This document shows positions 26,399-35,076 of a stretch of 44,486 nt of DNA, in pieces. Below the pieces are notes generated by a model that saw only the letters and a list, made by a program, of their open reading frames with translations, had not been told where the DNA came from and did not search any database. The translations under genes and the position numbers were made by a program. How positions within the stretch are numbered: position 1 is the first letter of the stretch; each line of letters starts with the position of its first letter. Source of the stretch: Lachnospiraceae bacterium (GTDB lineage: Bacteria > Bacillota > Clostridia > Lachnospirales > Lachnospiraceae); contig JAJQCQ010000055.1 of NCBI GenBank assembly GCA_021202635.1, forward strand, positions 1-44,486. Reading direction: 5' to 3'.

Positions 26399-27149
26399 GA
26401 GGAAATGGTATGCGTGACTGGCGAATTGCCGCAGGTGACCTGCCCGGTCGGCGAGCTGACGGATGCGGGCGAATTTACAGTCCTGCTGTCTGCAGATCGT
26501 CCGATGCGTCTGTCTCTTCACGTACAGGTGGGTGCTGCGGAAAACACATACCCGATCTGGGTGTATCCGCCTGTGGAGCCTGCGTGTCCCGATGCGGTAT
26601 ATGAGACTGAAGTTTTTGACTCGAAAACGCGAAGGGTTCTTGCAGAAGGCGGGATTGTCTACCTGACGCCGCCTGCGACTGCGGAAGCCATGCCATCCTC
26701 CATTAAGACACAGTTTACGACCGATTTCTGGTCTGTCGGGACATTTCCGGCGCAGGAAGGGGGCATGGGGCAGCTGATTGATGAGAAGCATCCGCTGTTT
26801 GCAAATTTCCCAACGGAATTTCACACAAACTGGCAGTGGTGGCCGATGGCGACGCAGCGTGCGATTATCCTGCCAGAGTATAAGAAATCTATTGTCACAC
26901 AGATGGACAGCTATGCTTATATGCGGCCAATGACGCAGCTTCTGGAGTGCCGCTGCGGCGGAGGACGGCTGCTGCTCTCCTCAATGGGGCTTCAGAACCT
27001 GCAGCAATATCCGGAGGCGCGGGCGCTGCAAAACGCGATTTACCAGTATCTGATTTCCGAACAGTTTCGACCGGAGCAGGAAATGGAGGCAGAAGTTCTG
27101 GCAGGCCTGGTGTGGGAAAATCTAACAAACTGAATTTTAAACAAAAAAC

Positions 27150-27178
27150 TTGCTCAAAGTTGAATATAATGTTATACT
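27150..27178 (+). promoter_or_regulatory. Promoter of ATPase/Toprim-like pair
   Basis: TTGCTC (27150-27155), a 17-bp spacer and TATACT (27173-27178) lie about 40 nt before the ATPase start. Confidence 0.65.
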
Positions 27179-27219
27179 AAATAGTAGATTTTATAATTAT
27201 TTCAGAGGAGATGTTGGAT

Positions 27220-28338
27220 GTGAAACTGCTACGAGTATGTGCAAGCAATTTTAAAAACTGTCAGGAAAAGATAGTGATTGATTTTGTGGCAAAATCAAAA
27301 AAAACCTCTGAGGATAAGCAGTATGAGCTGGTAAAGGTTGCGGATGAATTATATGTGTATAGCACAGCTGCATTTATTGGAAAGAATGCGTCAGGAAAAA
27401 CCACAGCGATTGAAATACTGGATTGCTGCTATTCGATCCTTGGAGAATTCCGTGTAGAAAATAAGCATTATAATTACGATGGGATTAGCCTGGAAATTAT
27501 TTTCTACCACGAAGGGAATATATATAAATATACAACGAAACTGCAAACAGATTCTGTTCTGGAAAATCGTGCTGTTTTCCGGAGGCAACACGTTTATTGT
27601 AAAAAGTATTATAAGACAAAATTGAATTCGATTTATTATGTGGAAGGATTTGAAGAGATTTATGCTCCTGGCGCTCTTCCGGATGACACGGCGAGTATTT
27701 TTTTCATTTTAAAAAAGAACAAGACTACGGCATTATATTTTGATAGTTGTGGAGAAGGAGTAGATACGTACCAGTTACTTTTTAAAGTAATGAAGAACTA
27801 TCAGATTCCTGACAAAATATTGAATAATATTATCCGCATATTTGATGAGAGTATTCAATATCTGCAAAAAGTAGATGATCATAACTATCGTATAAGCGTA
27901 GATGGAAAAAGCAGGATTTATTCGGATAAGGAATTAATCTATATGCTTTCGAGCGGCACAACAAAGGGTATTTTGCTATATATGATGATGGCGGCGTCGC
28001 TGCAGAATGGCTTTGATCTTCTTGTTGATGAGATAGAAACTCATTTTCATAAGACACTGGTAGAAAATATGATCAATCTTTACAAAGATAAAACGGTGAA
28101 TAAGAAGAATGCAACACTGATTTTTACAACACATTATTGTGAAGTGTTGGATTTGTTTAATCGACAGGATAATCTGTGGATTTGTCAATCGAACGGTAAA
28201 ATTCAGATTCGAAATTTATACGACAATTATGGTTTGCGTTCAGGACTATTAAAGAGCAAACAATTTTACAACAATACATTTCAGACGGCTGTAAATTATG
28301 AAGAATTAATGAACCTGAAAAGAGGGCTTATGAGTTGA
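27220..28338 (+). CDS. AAA15-type ATPase (OLD/AbiL/PARIS-like)
   Basis: The product (372 residues from GTG 27220) is an SMC/ABC-like ATPase of the AAA15 type. It has Walker A AFIGKNASGKTTAIE (about residues 52-66), a signature-like LSSGTTKG, Walker B FDLLVDEIETHFH and the switch His in IFTTHYCEVL. GTG 27220 is preferred because AGAGGAG lies 9 nt upstream; ATG 27211 would have no spacing. It overlaps the next gene by 3 nt. This ATPase type with a small partner is typical of abortive-infection systems such as AbiL or PARIS. The link here is by architecture only. Codon use is AT-rich compared with neighbours, a sign of transfer. Confidence 0.8.
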   Translation: MKLLRVCASNFKNCQEKIVIDFVAKSKKTSEDKQYELVKVADELYVYSTAAFIGKNASGKTTAIEILDCCYSILGEFRVENKHYNYDGISLEIIFYHEGNIYKYTTKLQTDSVLENRAVFRRQHVYCKKYYKTKLNSIYYVEGFEEIYAPGALPDDTASIFFILKKNKTTALYFDSCGEGVDTYQLLFKVMKNYQIPDKILNNIIRIFDESIQYLQKVDDHNYRISVDGKSRIYSDKELIYMLSSGTTKGILLYMMMAASLQNGFDLLVDEIETHFHKTLVENMINLYKDKTVNKKNATLIFTTHYCEVLDLFNRQDNLWICQSNGKIQIRNLYDNYGLRSGLLKSKQFYNNTFQTAVNYEELMNLKRGLMS

Positions 28339-28871
28339 AACTTTTGGTTATGTGTGAAGGGGCGAATGAAAAAGCGATCATGGATATTCTGTTGGAAAAT
28401 CATCAGCTATCGTTTGCAGCAGACGATCTTTTGGGACTGGTGACCTTTCATGCGCGACAGATACGAACATCAGGTGTGGTAAAAGCCGAGCTCAATATGT
28501 ATCCGGGAAAAGTGAAAATATTGCGGATTGGTGATACACAAACAGAAAGATTAACAATACCATCTGAGTACTCGGATAAAATTGTATCAGTTGAAAAATA
28601 TTGTACAAAGCCGGAATTAGAGATGCTGCTTATTATTTCCGAAAAATTAATAAGTGAATACGATAAGGTCAAATCTTCTGTTCGTCCGAAATTATTCGCA
28701 AAGCAAAATATTCGGTGTGGACGGAGAAGATATGATAATAGTACGGAATTTTACAGAGATTATTATGGCAGTGATTACAAACAGTTGGTAGCTGCAATCC
28801 GGGAATATAAGCAACATAAAGGTTCTCACCAAAAAGATGAACTTTATCTGGCTGATCTTCTTATCAGGTAA
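28335..28871 (+). CDS. Toprim-like partner protein (178 aa)
   Basis: The product starts at TTG 28335 inside the ATPase stop (TTGA), so translation is coupled. Its opening, MKLLVMCEGANEKAIMDILL, matches the first strand and catalytic Glu of Toprim-like folds (CEG). The later VKILRIGDTQTE and CTKPELEMLLIISEKL suggest the other acidic positions. A basic stretch RCGRRRYDN may bind nucleic acid. In PARIS-like and RloB/AbiLii-like pairs the small partner is the toxic nuclease held or triggered by the ATPase. I cannot assign it to one of these families with certainty. Confidence 0.65.
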   Translation: MKLLVMCEGANEKAIMDILLENHQLSFAADDLLGLVTFHARQIRTSGVVKAELNMYPGKVKILRIGDTQTERLTIPSEYSDKIVSVEKYCTKPELEMLLIISEKLISEYDKVKSSVRPKLFAKQNIRCGRRRYDNSTEFYRDYYGSDYKQLVAAIREYKQHKGSHQKDELYLADLLIR

Positions 28872-28880
28872 ATATAGCTG

Positions 28881-28915
28881 GCCAACCGCTCCTTTTACAG
28901 ATCGGAGCGGTTGGC
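28881..28915. terminator. Two-way terminator between convergent genes
   Basis: GCCAACCGCTCC (28881-28892) and GGAGCGGTTGGC (28904-28915) form a perfect 12-bp stem between the Toprim-like gene and the oppositely oriented oppF-like gene. Confidence 0.75.
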
Positions 28916-28937
28916 GGAAGTGGCATATGAGATGGAA

Positions 28938-29948
28938 TCAGAGTTCTAATTCCTCCGTGCGGTGACAGGCGACCTGCCGTCCCTTAACTACGCGAAGGGC
29001 TGGCCTTTCCCTGCGGCAGCGGTCGGTTGCGTACGGACAGCGGGTGTGGAAAAAGCACCCTTCCGGCAGATGGACAGGGCTTGGAACCTCTCCGGTGAGC
29101 ACCTGTCGATGCTCATTGCGAAGGTGCGGATCCGCCTGGGGTATTGCGTCCAGCAGGAAGCTGGTATAAGGATGCATCGGCTTTGCGTAGATATCCTCTT
29201 TGGAAGCAATCTCACAGACGCTCCCGAGGAACATGACGCAGACACGGTCTGCGATAAAATTGATTACGGACAGATCATGGCCGATGAAGAGGTATGTCAG
29301 GCTGTATTGCTGCTGCAAATCCTTCAGCAGATTCAGCACCTGGCTCTGTACAGATACGTCCAGCGCGGACACCGGCTCGTCGCAGACGATCAGCTCCGGA
29401 TTCAGGGCAATCGCGCGGGCGATGCCGATGCGTTGCCGCTGTCCGCCGGAAAATTGATGCGGATAGCGGTCCAGAAATTCCGTTGGCACACCTACCGCCT
29501 GCATCAGCTCCAGAACACGGGCGGTCGTTTCTTTTTTGCTCGCACACACATGATAGGTCACCAAAGGCTCCGCGATGATATTGCGCACGGTCATACGGGG
29601 GTCGAGGCTGGCATAGGGATCCTGGAAGATCATCTGCATTTTCCGGCGCAGCGGGCGAAATTTCTTTTCGGACATTGCTGTGATATCTTCACCGTGGAAC
29701 AGGACCCTGCCGCCTGTGGCAGGGAGCATTTTAATGAGCGTCCGTCCAAGCGTACTCTTGCCGCAGCCGCTCTCCCCGACCAGAGCAAGTGTCTCGCCGC
29801 GGCGGATTTCCAGGTCTACATTGGAGACAGCGTGGATTTTGGAATCCCTTTTCCCAGTATCAAATTCCTTAGAAAGATTTTCCGCCTGCAGAAGGATTTC
29901 CGGTTTTCCGTTTTCCGTTTTCGTGTTATTGATGGCCGCATCGGTCAT
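28938..29948 (-). CDS. Oligopeptide ABC transporter ATPase (OppF-like)
   Basis: The 336-residue cytoplasmic ATPase energises the peptide importer. Walker A GESGCGKSTLGRTLI, Q-loop MIFQDPYASLDPRM, signature FSGGQRQRIGIARAIA, Walker B LIVCDEPVSALDVS and the switch His in LFIGHDLSVI are all present. The C-terminal oligopeptide-transporter extension with cysteines (GCFFHTRCPYATDRC) is typical and can hold an iron-sulfur cluster. The start overlaps the OppD stop by 4 nt. Last gene of the operon. Confidence 0.93.
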   Translation of the reverse strand: MTDAAINNTKTENGKPEILLQAENLSKEFDTGKRDSKIHAVSNVDLEIRRGETLALVGESGCGKSTLGRTLIKMLPATGGRVLFHGEDITAMSEKKFRPLRRKMQMIFQDPYASLDPRMTVRNIIAEPLVTYHVCASKKETTARVLELMQAVGVPTEFLDRYPHQFSGGQRQRIGIARAIALNPELIVCDEPVSALDVSVQSQVLNLLKDLQQQYSLTYLFIGHDLSVINFIADRVCVMFLGSVCEIASKEDIYAKPMHPYTSFLLDAIPQADPHLRNEHRQVLTGEVPSPVHLPEGCFFHTRCPYATDRCRRERPALRVVKGRQVACHRTEELEL

Positions 29949-31072
29949 AAAGCACCGCCTCCTTTCGCAGTATTTTCCTTACAGGGATTGCCAGACAGTT
30001 CCAGCGTATCTGCAGAGTACGCAGTATTTTTCGTGCCCGGGGGTTTGGCTGCAGCCGGTGTGTTTTCATCTGGTTCCGGCCAGGCCGCAAAGCGTTCCGG
30101 TATACAATTCAGACAGCGTGCCCGATGCCCTTCCCCGACCTCGCACAGTTCCGGTTTGATGCTGCGGCAGCGCTCCGACGCGTTCGGGCAGCGGTTGCTG
30201 AAGGCGCAGCCCTCCGGCAGATGCAGGAGATTCGGCACAACGCCGGGAATCGTATAGAGACGGTCGGGATTTTTTCCGATTCTGGGAATGGAATCCAGCA
30301 GGCCTTTGGTGTAGGGGTGCGCTTTGTGATCAAACAGTTCATAGGTTTCTGCCTGTTCCATGATTTTGCCTGCATACATGACATAGACGTAATCACAGAT
30401 TTCCGCGACGACGCCCATGTTGTGCGTGATAATCAGCACGCTCATCCCTGTCTCGTCGCGAAGCTGGCGGATCAGACGCAGGATCTGTGCCTCAATGGTC
30501 ACATCCAGTGCGGTGGTCGGCTCATCCGCGATCAAAAGCCGCGGTCGGCACACCATTGCCATCGCGATCATCACACGCTGACGCAGACCGCCGGAGAGCT
30601 GGTGTGGATAGCTGTCATAACGCTTTTCCGGCTCCGGGATTCCCACGCGCGCAAACATATCAATTACCTGACGCCGGGCTTCGTTCTTATCCATGCCGCG
30701 GTCGTGAACCAGCAGGGTTTCCCGTACCTGCCGTCCAACCTTCAGCACCGGGTTCAGGCTTGTCATCGGCTCCTGAAAAATCATGGAAATATCCTTCCCG
30801 CAGATGTTTCGCAGTTCTTTTTCGGAGAGGTGAGCCAGATCCTGGCCGTCAAACCAGATATGTCCGTCCGCGATCCGTCCCGGATATTTCAAAAGCCCCA
30901 TAATGGATTTGGCGGTCATACTTTTTCCGCAGCCGCTTTCCCCGACCAGGCCGATGATTTTCCCCTCCGGAATATCCAGGTCAATCCCGTCTACCGCGGG
31001 GACGACCCCCTTTTCCGTGAAAAAGCAGGAGCGCAGCCCGCGGATTTCCAGTACATTTTCTTTTTGTTCCAT
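29945..31072 (-). CDS. Oligopeptide ABC transporter ATPase (OppD-like)
   Basis: The 375-residue ATPase partners the OppF-like protein. It shows Walker A GESGCGKSMTAKSIM, MIFQEPMTSLNPVL, signature LSGGLRQRVMIAMAM, Walker B LLIADEPTTALDVT and IITHNMGVV. The C-terminal Cys motif GCAFSNRCPNASERC is followed by an Ala/Pro-rich tail of about 40 residues. ATG 31072 with AAAGGAGA upstream is preferred over ATG 31093, which lies before that ribosome site. Confidence 0.92.
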   Translation of the reverse strand: MEQKENVLEIRGLRSCFFTEKGVVPAVDGIDLDIPEGKIIGLVGESGCGKSMTAKSIMGLLKYPGRIADGHIWFDGQDLAHLSEKELRNICGKDISMIFQEPMTSLNPVLKVGRQVRETLLVHDRGMDKNEARRQVIDMFARVGIPEPEKRYDSYPHQLSGGLRQRVMIAMAMVCRPRLLIADEPTTALDVTIEAQILRLIRQLRDETGMSVLIITHNMGVVAEICDYVYVMYAGKIMEQAETYELFDHKAHPYTKGLLDSIPRIGKNPDRLYTIPGVVPNLLHLPEGCAFSNRCPNASERCRSIKPELCEVGEGHRARCLNCIPERFAAWPEPDENTPAAAKPPGTKNTAYSADTLELSGNPCKENTAKGGGAL

Positions 31073-31089
31073 TCCGTATCTGTCTCCTT

Positions 31090-32043
31090 TCACTGATCCT
31101 TCATATAGGGGTCTAACACATCCCGCAGTCCGTCCCCGAGAAAATTAAACGCCAGGACAACAATCATAATCGCAATACAGGGAGCCAGACAGAGCCAGGG
31201 CTGTGTGAACAGAAACTGCTTTGCCTGGTTTACAATCAGTCCCCAGCTGGCGGCCGGCGGCTGTACACCAATTCCCAGGAAGCTTAAGGAGCTTTCCGAT
31301 AAAATCGCTGAGGGAACATTCAGCGTGAAAAGAACGATCAGCGATGGGATACAGTTCGGCAGAATATGCCGTATCATAATTGTAAACCGTCTGACGCCGA
31401 TTGAGCGGGCCGCCTCCACATATTCGCTCTCCTTCAGACTCAGGGTCTGGCTGCGCACCACCCTGGCCACGCTGGCCCAGTCCACAATGATCAGAGCGAT
31501 AAACAGGCTCGTAATGGAGGAGCCGAGCGTGTACATCACGACCATAGCCATCAGAAGGGAAGGAACCGAGAGCATGACGTCCGCCAGACGCATGACGATA
31601 TAATCATACCAGCCTCCGAAATACCCGGCGGTCAGTCCCAGGAGAATTCCGATCAGTAAAGAAATGATGCTGGGGATAATGCCGATCGAGAGAGAAACTC
31701 TGGCTCCATACAGAAGGCGTGAAAACACATCCCGCCCCAGCTCGTCCGTTCCCAGCCAGTGAGCCGCACTCGGCGCCTGCAGGCGGTTCATCAGGTCCTG
31801 CTCCGCTTCTCCGTAGGGAGCGATCACTGGTGCAAAAACAGCCATCAGGAGGATAATCAGAATTACGACAGCGGAAAAGGCTGCCAACTTATTTTGTTTG
31901 CACATGCGGCGGAGCTTATCCGTGATCCCATCCTTTTCGCCGATCTGACCAAGCAGGTCTTCCTCGGAGGCGGCGGTATTCTGTTTTATATTATGACGTG
32001 CGTCTGATTCGCCCTGCTTTCTGAAAAAATTCTGTTCTGCCAT
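31090..32043 (-). CDS. Oligopeptide ABC transporter permease (OppC-like)
   Basis: The 317-residue inner subunit has the long N-terminal cytoplasmic arm of OppC/DppC proteins, then about six membrane segments (FSAVVILIILLMAVFAPVIA is the first). The coupling loop WASVARVVRSQTLSLKESEY and later RHILPNCIPSLIVLFTL are diagnostic. ATG 32043 follows AAAGGAGG. It lies 2 nt after the OppB-like gene. Confidence 0.93.
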   Translation of the reverse strand: MAEQNFFRKQGESDARHNIKQNTAASEEDLLGQIGEKDGITDKLRRMCKQNKLAAFSAVVILIILLMAVFAPVIAPYGEAEQDLMNRLQAPSAAHWLGTDELGRDVFSRLLYGARVSLSIGIIPSIISLLIGILLGLTAGYFGGWYDYIVMRLADVMLSVPSLLMAMVVMYTLGSSITSLFIALIIVDWASVARVVRSQTLSLKESEYVEAARSIGVRRFTIMIRHILPNCIPSLIVLFTLNVPSAILSESSLSFLGIGVQPPAASWGLIVNQAKQFLFTQPWLCLAPCIAIMIVVLAFNFLGDGLRDVLDPYMKDQ

Positions 32044-32045
32044 AG

Positions 32046-32966
32046 CTACGCCTCCTTTCTGATACGCGGATCCAGTACGGAATAGAGCAGATCTGCCAGC
32101 AGATTCCCGGCGATCACAATCACTGTCGTAAACAGCACGGTCCCCTGCAGGACCGGCATGTCACGATTGGAGATTGCGGTCGTCGCCAGCCGCCCAATCC
32201 CGGGGATCGCGAAAACACTTTCCGTAATCACTGCTCCGGAAAGCATAGAGGAAAGCTGCAGCGCCATCATGGTAACGATCGGCAGCATGCTGTTTTTCAG
32301 TGCGTGACTGACAATGACCGCATTCCGGCGAAGTCCTTTGGCGCGGGCGGTGTCTATGTAGTCTGCCTGGAGTACCTCGAGCAGATTGGAGCGCGTCATC
32401 CGGGCGATCCGGCCTGCGCTGTTCCATCCGAGCGCGATGGCCGGAAGAATCATCGAATAGAGCGAGCCATTTTCTGTCAGAGGAAACAGTTTTACTTTAA
32501 AAGCCAGAAAATACTGCAAAAACAGTGACGTCATAAAGATCGGAATCGAGACGCCAGCCAGAGAAAAGCCCATAAACAGCCGGTCAGCCAGATGATTCTG
32601 GCGAACCGCGGAAATAATACCGGTCACCAGGCCAATGATCCAGGCAAACAGGGCAGCAAGCACCGCGAGTTTGATCGTATAAGGGAGCGCTTCCAGAATC
32701 ATATCGGTCACTTCCCGGTTATATTTGTAGCTGACGCCCAGATCTCCGTGCAGTGCATTGACAATGTAATTAAAAAACTGTGTGGGAAGCGGGTCGTTCA
32801 GTCCCATCACCTCCGTCAGGCGGTCAATGGTGTCTTGATTCACGTGCTCTCCCAGCAGCATGGTGACAGGGTCACCGGGAATGATGCGCAGCATGATAAA
32901 GATCAGCAAAACCACGCCGAATAAAACCGGTATTGTCCCTAACAGGCGCTTTAAAAAGCTTTTCAT
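32046..32966 (-). CDS. Oligopeptide ABC transporter permease (OppB-like)
   Basis: The 306-residue membrane subunit starts MKSFLKRLLGTIPVLFGVVL and has the family's PGDPVTMLLGEHVNQDTIDR segment, about six membrane spans and the coupling loop ARMTRSNLLEVLQADYIDTA. ATG 32966 follows AAAGGAG. A 348-bp gap with hairpins separates it from the binding-protein gene upstream. Confidence 0.93.
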   Translation of the reverse strand: MKSFLKRLLGTIPVLFGVVLLIFIMLRIIPGDPVTMLLGEHVNQDTIDRLTEVMGLNDPLPTQFFNYIVNALHGDLGVSYKYNREVTDMILEALPYTIKLAVLAALFAWIIGLVTGIISAVRQNHLADRLFMGFSLAGVSIPIFMTSLFLQYFLAFKVKLFPLTENGSLYSMILPAIALGWNSAGRIARMTRSNLLEVLQADYIDTARAKGLRRNAVIVSHALKNSMLPIVTMMALQLSSMLSGAVITESVFAIPGIGRLATTAISNRDMPVLQGTVLFTTVIVIAGNLLADLLYSVLDPRIRKEA

Positions 32967-33003
32967 CCGGTAAAGTCTCCTTTCTCAGCTTTTGTTACTG
33001 CCA

Positions 33004-33093
33004 CTGCGTTCTCAACCCTCGCCGGGTGGCATCCCACACGAAGTGTGGGATAAGCCCTGACCACGCAGCAGATGCGTGGCCGGGTTGTGAACC
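33004..33093 (+). repeat. Structured intergenic repeat C, copy C1
   Basis: TTCTCAACCC (33009-33018) and GGGTTGTGAA (33082-33091) form an outer stem with one mismatch. It encloses two hairpins: ATCCCACAC/GTGTGGGAT (33031-33051) and CCACGCA/TGCGTGG (33061-33079). A similar sequence lies in reverse orientation at 36621-36711. Confidence 0.75.
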
Positions 33094-33188
33094 GTAACCG
33101 GCCGTCTCATGTTCCTTCACGCATAATCAGGCGGGTTCTCTCGTTTCCGCTTAGCCTCTGTCGGACAGGAATGTTCCGACAAAAGGAA

Positions 33189-33217
33189 GCCCGCGGCTAG
33201 TTTGACCAGCCGCGGGC
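33189..33217 (-). terminator. Hairpin after the peptide-binding protein gene
   Basis: GCCCGCGGCT and AGCCGCGGGC form a perfect 10-bp stem with a 9-nt loop about 100 nt after the gene on the minus strand, followed there by TTCCTTTTG. It is probably a partial terminator allowing read-through into the permease genes. Confidence 0.65.
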
Positions 33218-33314
33218 GAGTTCGCTATGCAGCATTGCATCTCAGTGTATGATTCGTAACCGTTCCGAACAGTCTGTGGCCAGCTGTTCTGAATTGTCAG
33301 TTACTCTTTTATTG

Positions 33315-34937
33315 TTACGCCAGCGTTACACCCACGAAGCTGTAATCGCTGTATCCGGCCCAGTGCGGCGTGTAGGAAGCAACCCGGTCACTCACGACAA
33401 ACAGGTGTGTACGGCTGAAGAGCGGTACCCACGCGGCATCCTCCTGTACAATCTGTGCTTCCAGGGCGGCATACTCTGCCAGGCGCTCGTCATCATCCAC
33501 GATCGCACGCGCCGCGGCAACCCGCTCCATGACCTCGGTATTATAATAGTTTCCGCTGCGGATCAGAGACTTGTCAGCAGACCCGAAGAAGGTGTAAATG
33601 AAGTTATCCGGATCATTGTAATCAGCCGTCCAGGTAGCAACAAAGCTGCACATCTCGCCGCTCTTTCTCAGAGCCAGCCAGCTCGCCTCATCATAGGATA
33701 CGATCTCTGCTGTGATGCCTACATCAGCCAGATTCTGCTGGATGATCTGCAGCACCAGAAGGACACCAGATGATGCGGATTCATCGGAAGAAATCTCCAT
33801 GGTGAAGCCGTCCGCATAGCCCGCTTCCTCCAGAAGCGCCTTCGCGCCCTCCGGATCATATTCGAGCCAGCCCTGGTTTTCCTCAGAGTGGCCGATCAGA
33901 CCGGTCGGGAAAATGCCGTCCTCAATCGTACCCTCGCCGCTGTAAACGCTCGTCAGGATGCTCTCACGGTCAACCGCCATCTGGATCGCTTTGCGCACGT
34001 TCACATCATTGAGCGGCTCCACGTTCTCATTTAACATAAAGTAAGTAATGGAAAGGCGGTTTGCCGATACAATCTGATCCGCGTAAGCAGTCTTATAAGT
34101 TGATTCCACGACAGAAGAATCCAGGTAATCGCAGTCCAGAATATCGATCTCGCCGCTCTGGAACATCATGCTCATCGTAGAAGCATCCGGAATGATGGAA
34201 ATCTCTACGTGCGTCACCGACGGCGTTTCGCCCCAGTAATTCGGGTTCAGATCCAGAATGATGCTGTTGTCGTGATCCCAGCTGGTCACTACATACGGGC
34301 CGGTACCGATCGTCAGAGCCGGATCAATGCCATAATCATCGCCTGCGGCTTCTACAATTGACTCACTGTAGATGCAGCAGGACGGGGTCGCCAGCTGATA
34401 CAAAAAGCCCGCGAACGGTTCGCTTAAGGTGACGGTAAAGTGCGTGTCATCAACGACTTCAATACCGGTCAGTTCCTCCGCTGTGCCCTCCATGACTTCG
34501 TCAGAACCTGCAATCGCGTTGGCAAAGTCGGTCTGTACGCTCTCAGGAAGCGCAAGCATACGGGTAAAGGTATACTTTACATCAGCCGACGTCAGCGGTG
34601 TGCCGTCTGAGAAAAGGACGCCCTCATGCAGAGTAAACTCATAGGTCAGTCCATCCTCGGATACCGTGTAATCCTCTACCAGGCTGTTTACCAGCTCTGT
34701 CGAGCCGTCGTCATTCAGCTGAATCTCAAACAGACGGTCAAAAATATTCAGCGGAATCTGGTAGTTGGAGCTGGTCGTGTGGACATCCATCGTCTGCATG
34801 TCAGAAGTCCAGGCGATGTAAAGCGTAGCATCTGCGCCCTCTTCCGCAGCGACATTCAGTCCGCTGCCAAACATTACGGACGCAGCCAGTGCGCTGGCCG
34901 AACCCTTCAGGAAATCTCGTCTTGATATTTTTTTCAT
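33315..34937 (-). CDS. Peptide-binding protein (family 5), Tat signal
   Basis: The 540-residue solute-binding protein would capture peptides for the adjacent importer. From ATG 34937 (AAGGAGGA upstream) it begins MKKISRRDFLKGSASALAAS, a clear twin-arginine signal. Mature motifs include GLTYEFTLHEGVLFSDGTPL and TSADVKYTFTRML, VRKAIQMAVDRESILTSVYS and YDPEGAKALLEEAGY. No lipobox cysteine follows the signal, which is unusual in a Gram-positive cell where binding proteins need an anchor. An ATG at 35132 would add 65 unlike residues and is rejected. The ligand could also be nickel, heme or a glycoside; peptide is the default. Confidence 0.9.
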   Translation of the reverse strand: MKKISRRDFLKGSASALAASVMFGSGLNVAAEEGADATLYIAWTSDMQTMDVHTTSSNYQIPLNIFDRLFEIQLNDDGSTELVNSLVEDYTVSEDGLTYEFTLHEGVLFSDGTPLTSADVKYTFTRMLALPESVQTDFANAIAGSDEVMEGTAEELTGIEVVDDTHFTVTLSEPFAGFLYQLATPSCCIYSESIVEAAGDDYGIDPALTIGTGPYVVTSWDHDNSIILDLNPNYWGETPSVTHVEISIIPDASTMSMMFQSGEIDILDCDYLDSSVVESTYKTAYADQIVSANRLSITYFMLNENVEPLNDVNVRKAIQMAVDRESILTSVYSGEGTIEDGIFPTGLIGHSEENQGWLEYDPEGAKALLEEAGYADGFTMEISSDESASSGVLLVLQIIQQNLADVGITAEIVSYDEASWLALRKSGEMCSFVATWTADYNDPDNFIYTFFGSADKSLIRSGNYYNTEVMERVAAARAIVDDDERLAEYAALEAQIVQEDAAWVPLFSRTHLFVVSDRVASYTPHWAGYSDYSFVGVTLA

Positions 34938-34989
34938 GGATCCTATCCTCCTTAATTGAGCGGGACGATTTATGCCCCTGTGTGCATAA

Positions 34990-35024
34990 AAAAGAGCAAA
35001 CCATTCCCTCTGGTCTGCTCTTTT
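34990..35024 (-). terminator. Terminator between MATE and binding-protein genes
   Basis: AAAAGAGCA (34990-34998) pairs with TGCTCTTTT (35016-35024); ACCA/TGGT extend the stem past one mismatch, and the loop is 7 nt. It ends the minus-strand MATE transcript and lies in the leader region of the binding-protein gene. Confidence 0.8.
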
Positions 35025-35076
35025 GCAAATCTCATTCATCATAGCACAGGAAAAAGTGAAAAGCAAGAAAAAATCT

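Larger units (their letters stand above)
23971..27133 (+). pseudogene. GH2-family glycoside hydrolase, frameshifted
   Basis: From ATG 23971 (MEYSLEGKWQVCLTG) the N-terminal sugar-binding and immunoglobulin-like domains of a glycoside hydrolase family 2 enzyme can be read up to codon 403. At T6 (25177-25182) the frame is lost; with five T residues the frame reads NGRTIFLRGEANCAEFP and continues through the TIM barrel: YHSYGVNCMRFHSHCPPE, the acid/base Glu in TLGNELW and a likely nucleophile Glu in KPVFGFEVGQFEV. The C-terminal beta domain carries repeat copies B6 and A3. Repaired length is about 1053 residues. No signal peptide is seen, so the enzyme would act on imported oligosaccharides with the DUF5107 protein. 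Activity such as beta-galactosidase or beta-glucuronidase cannot be decided. Confidence 0.85.
32967..33314. other. Hairpin-rich gap between binding protein and permease
   Basis: No gene is seen. The gap holds repeat C1 (33004-33093), a partial hairpin at about 33159-33180 and a perfect 10-bp GC-rich stem at 33189-33217. Such structures between a binding-protein gene and permease genes often stabilise the upstream message and lower downstream expression. Confidence 0.6.

Noticed and set aside
28962-30257. 431-codon open frame on the plus strand
   Set aside because: It is antisense to two certain ABC transporter ATPase genes.
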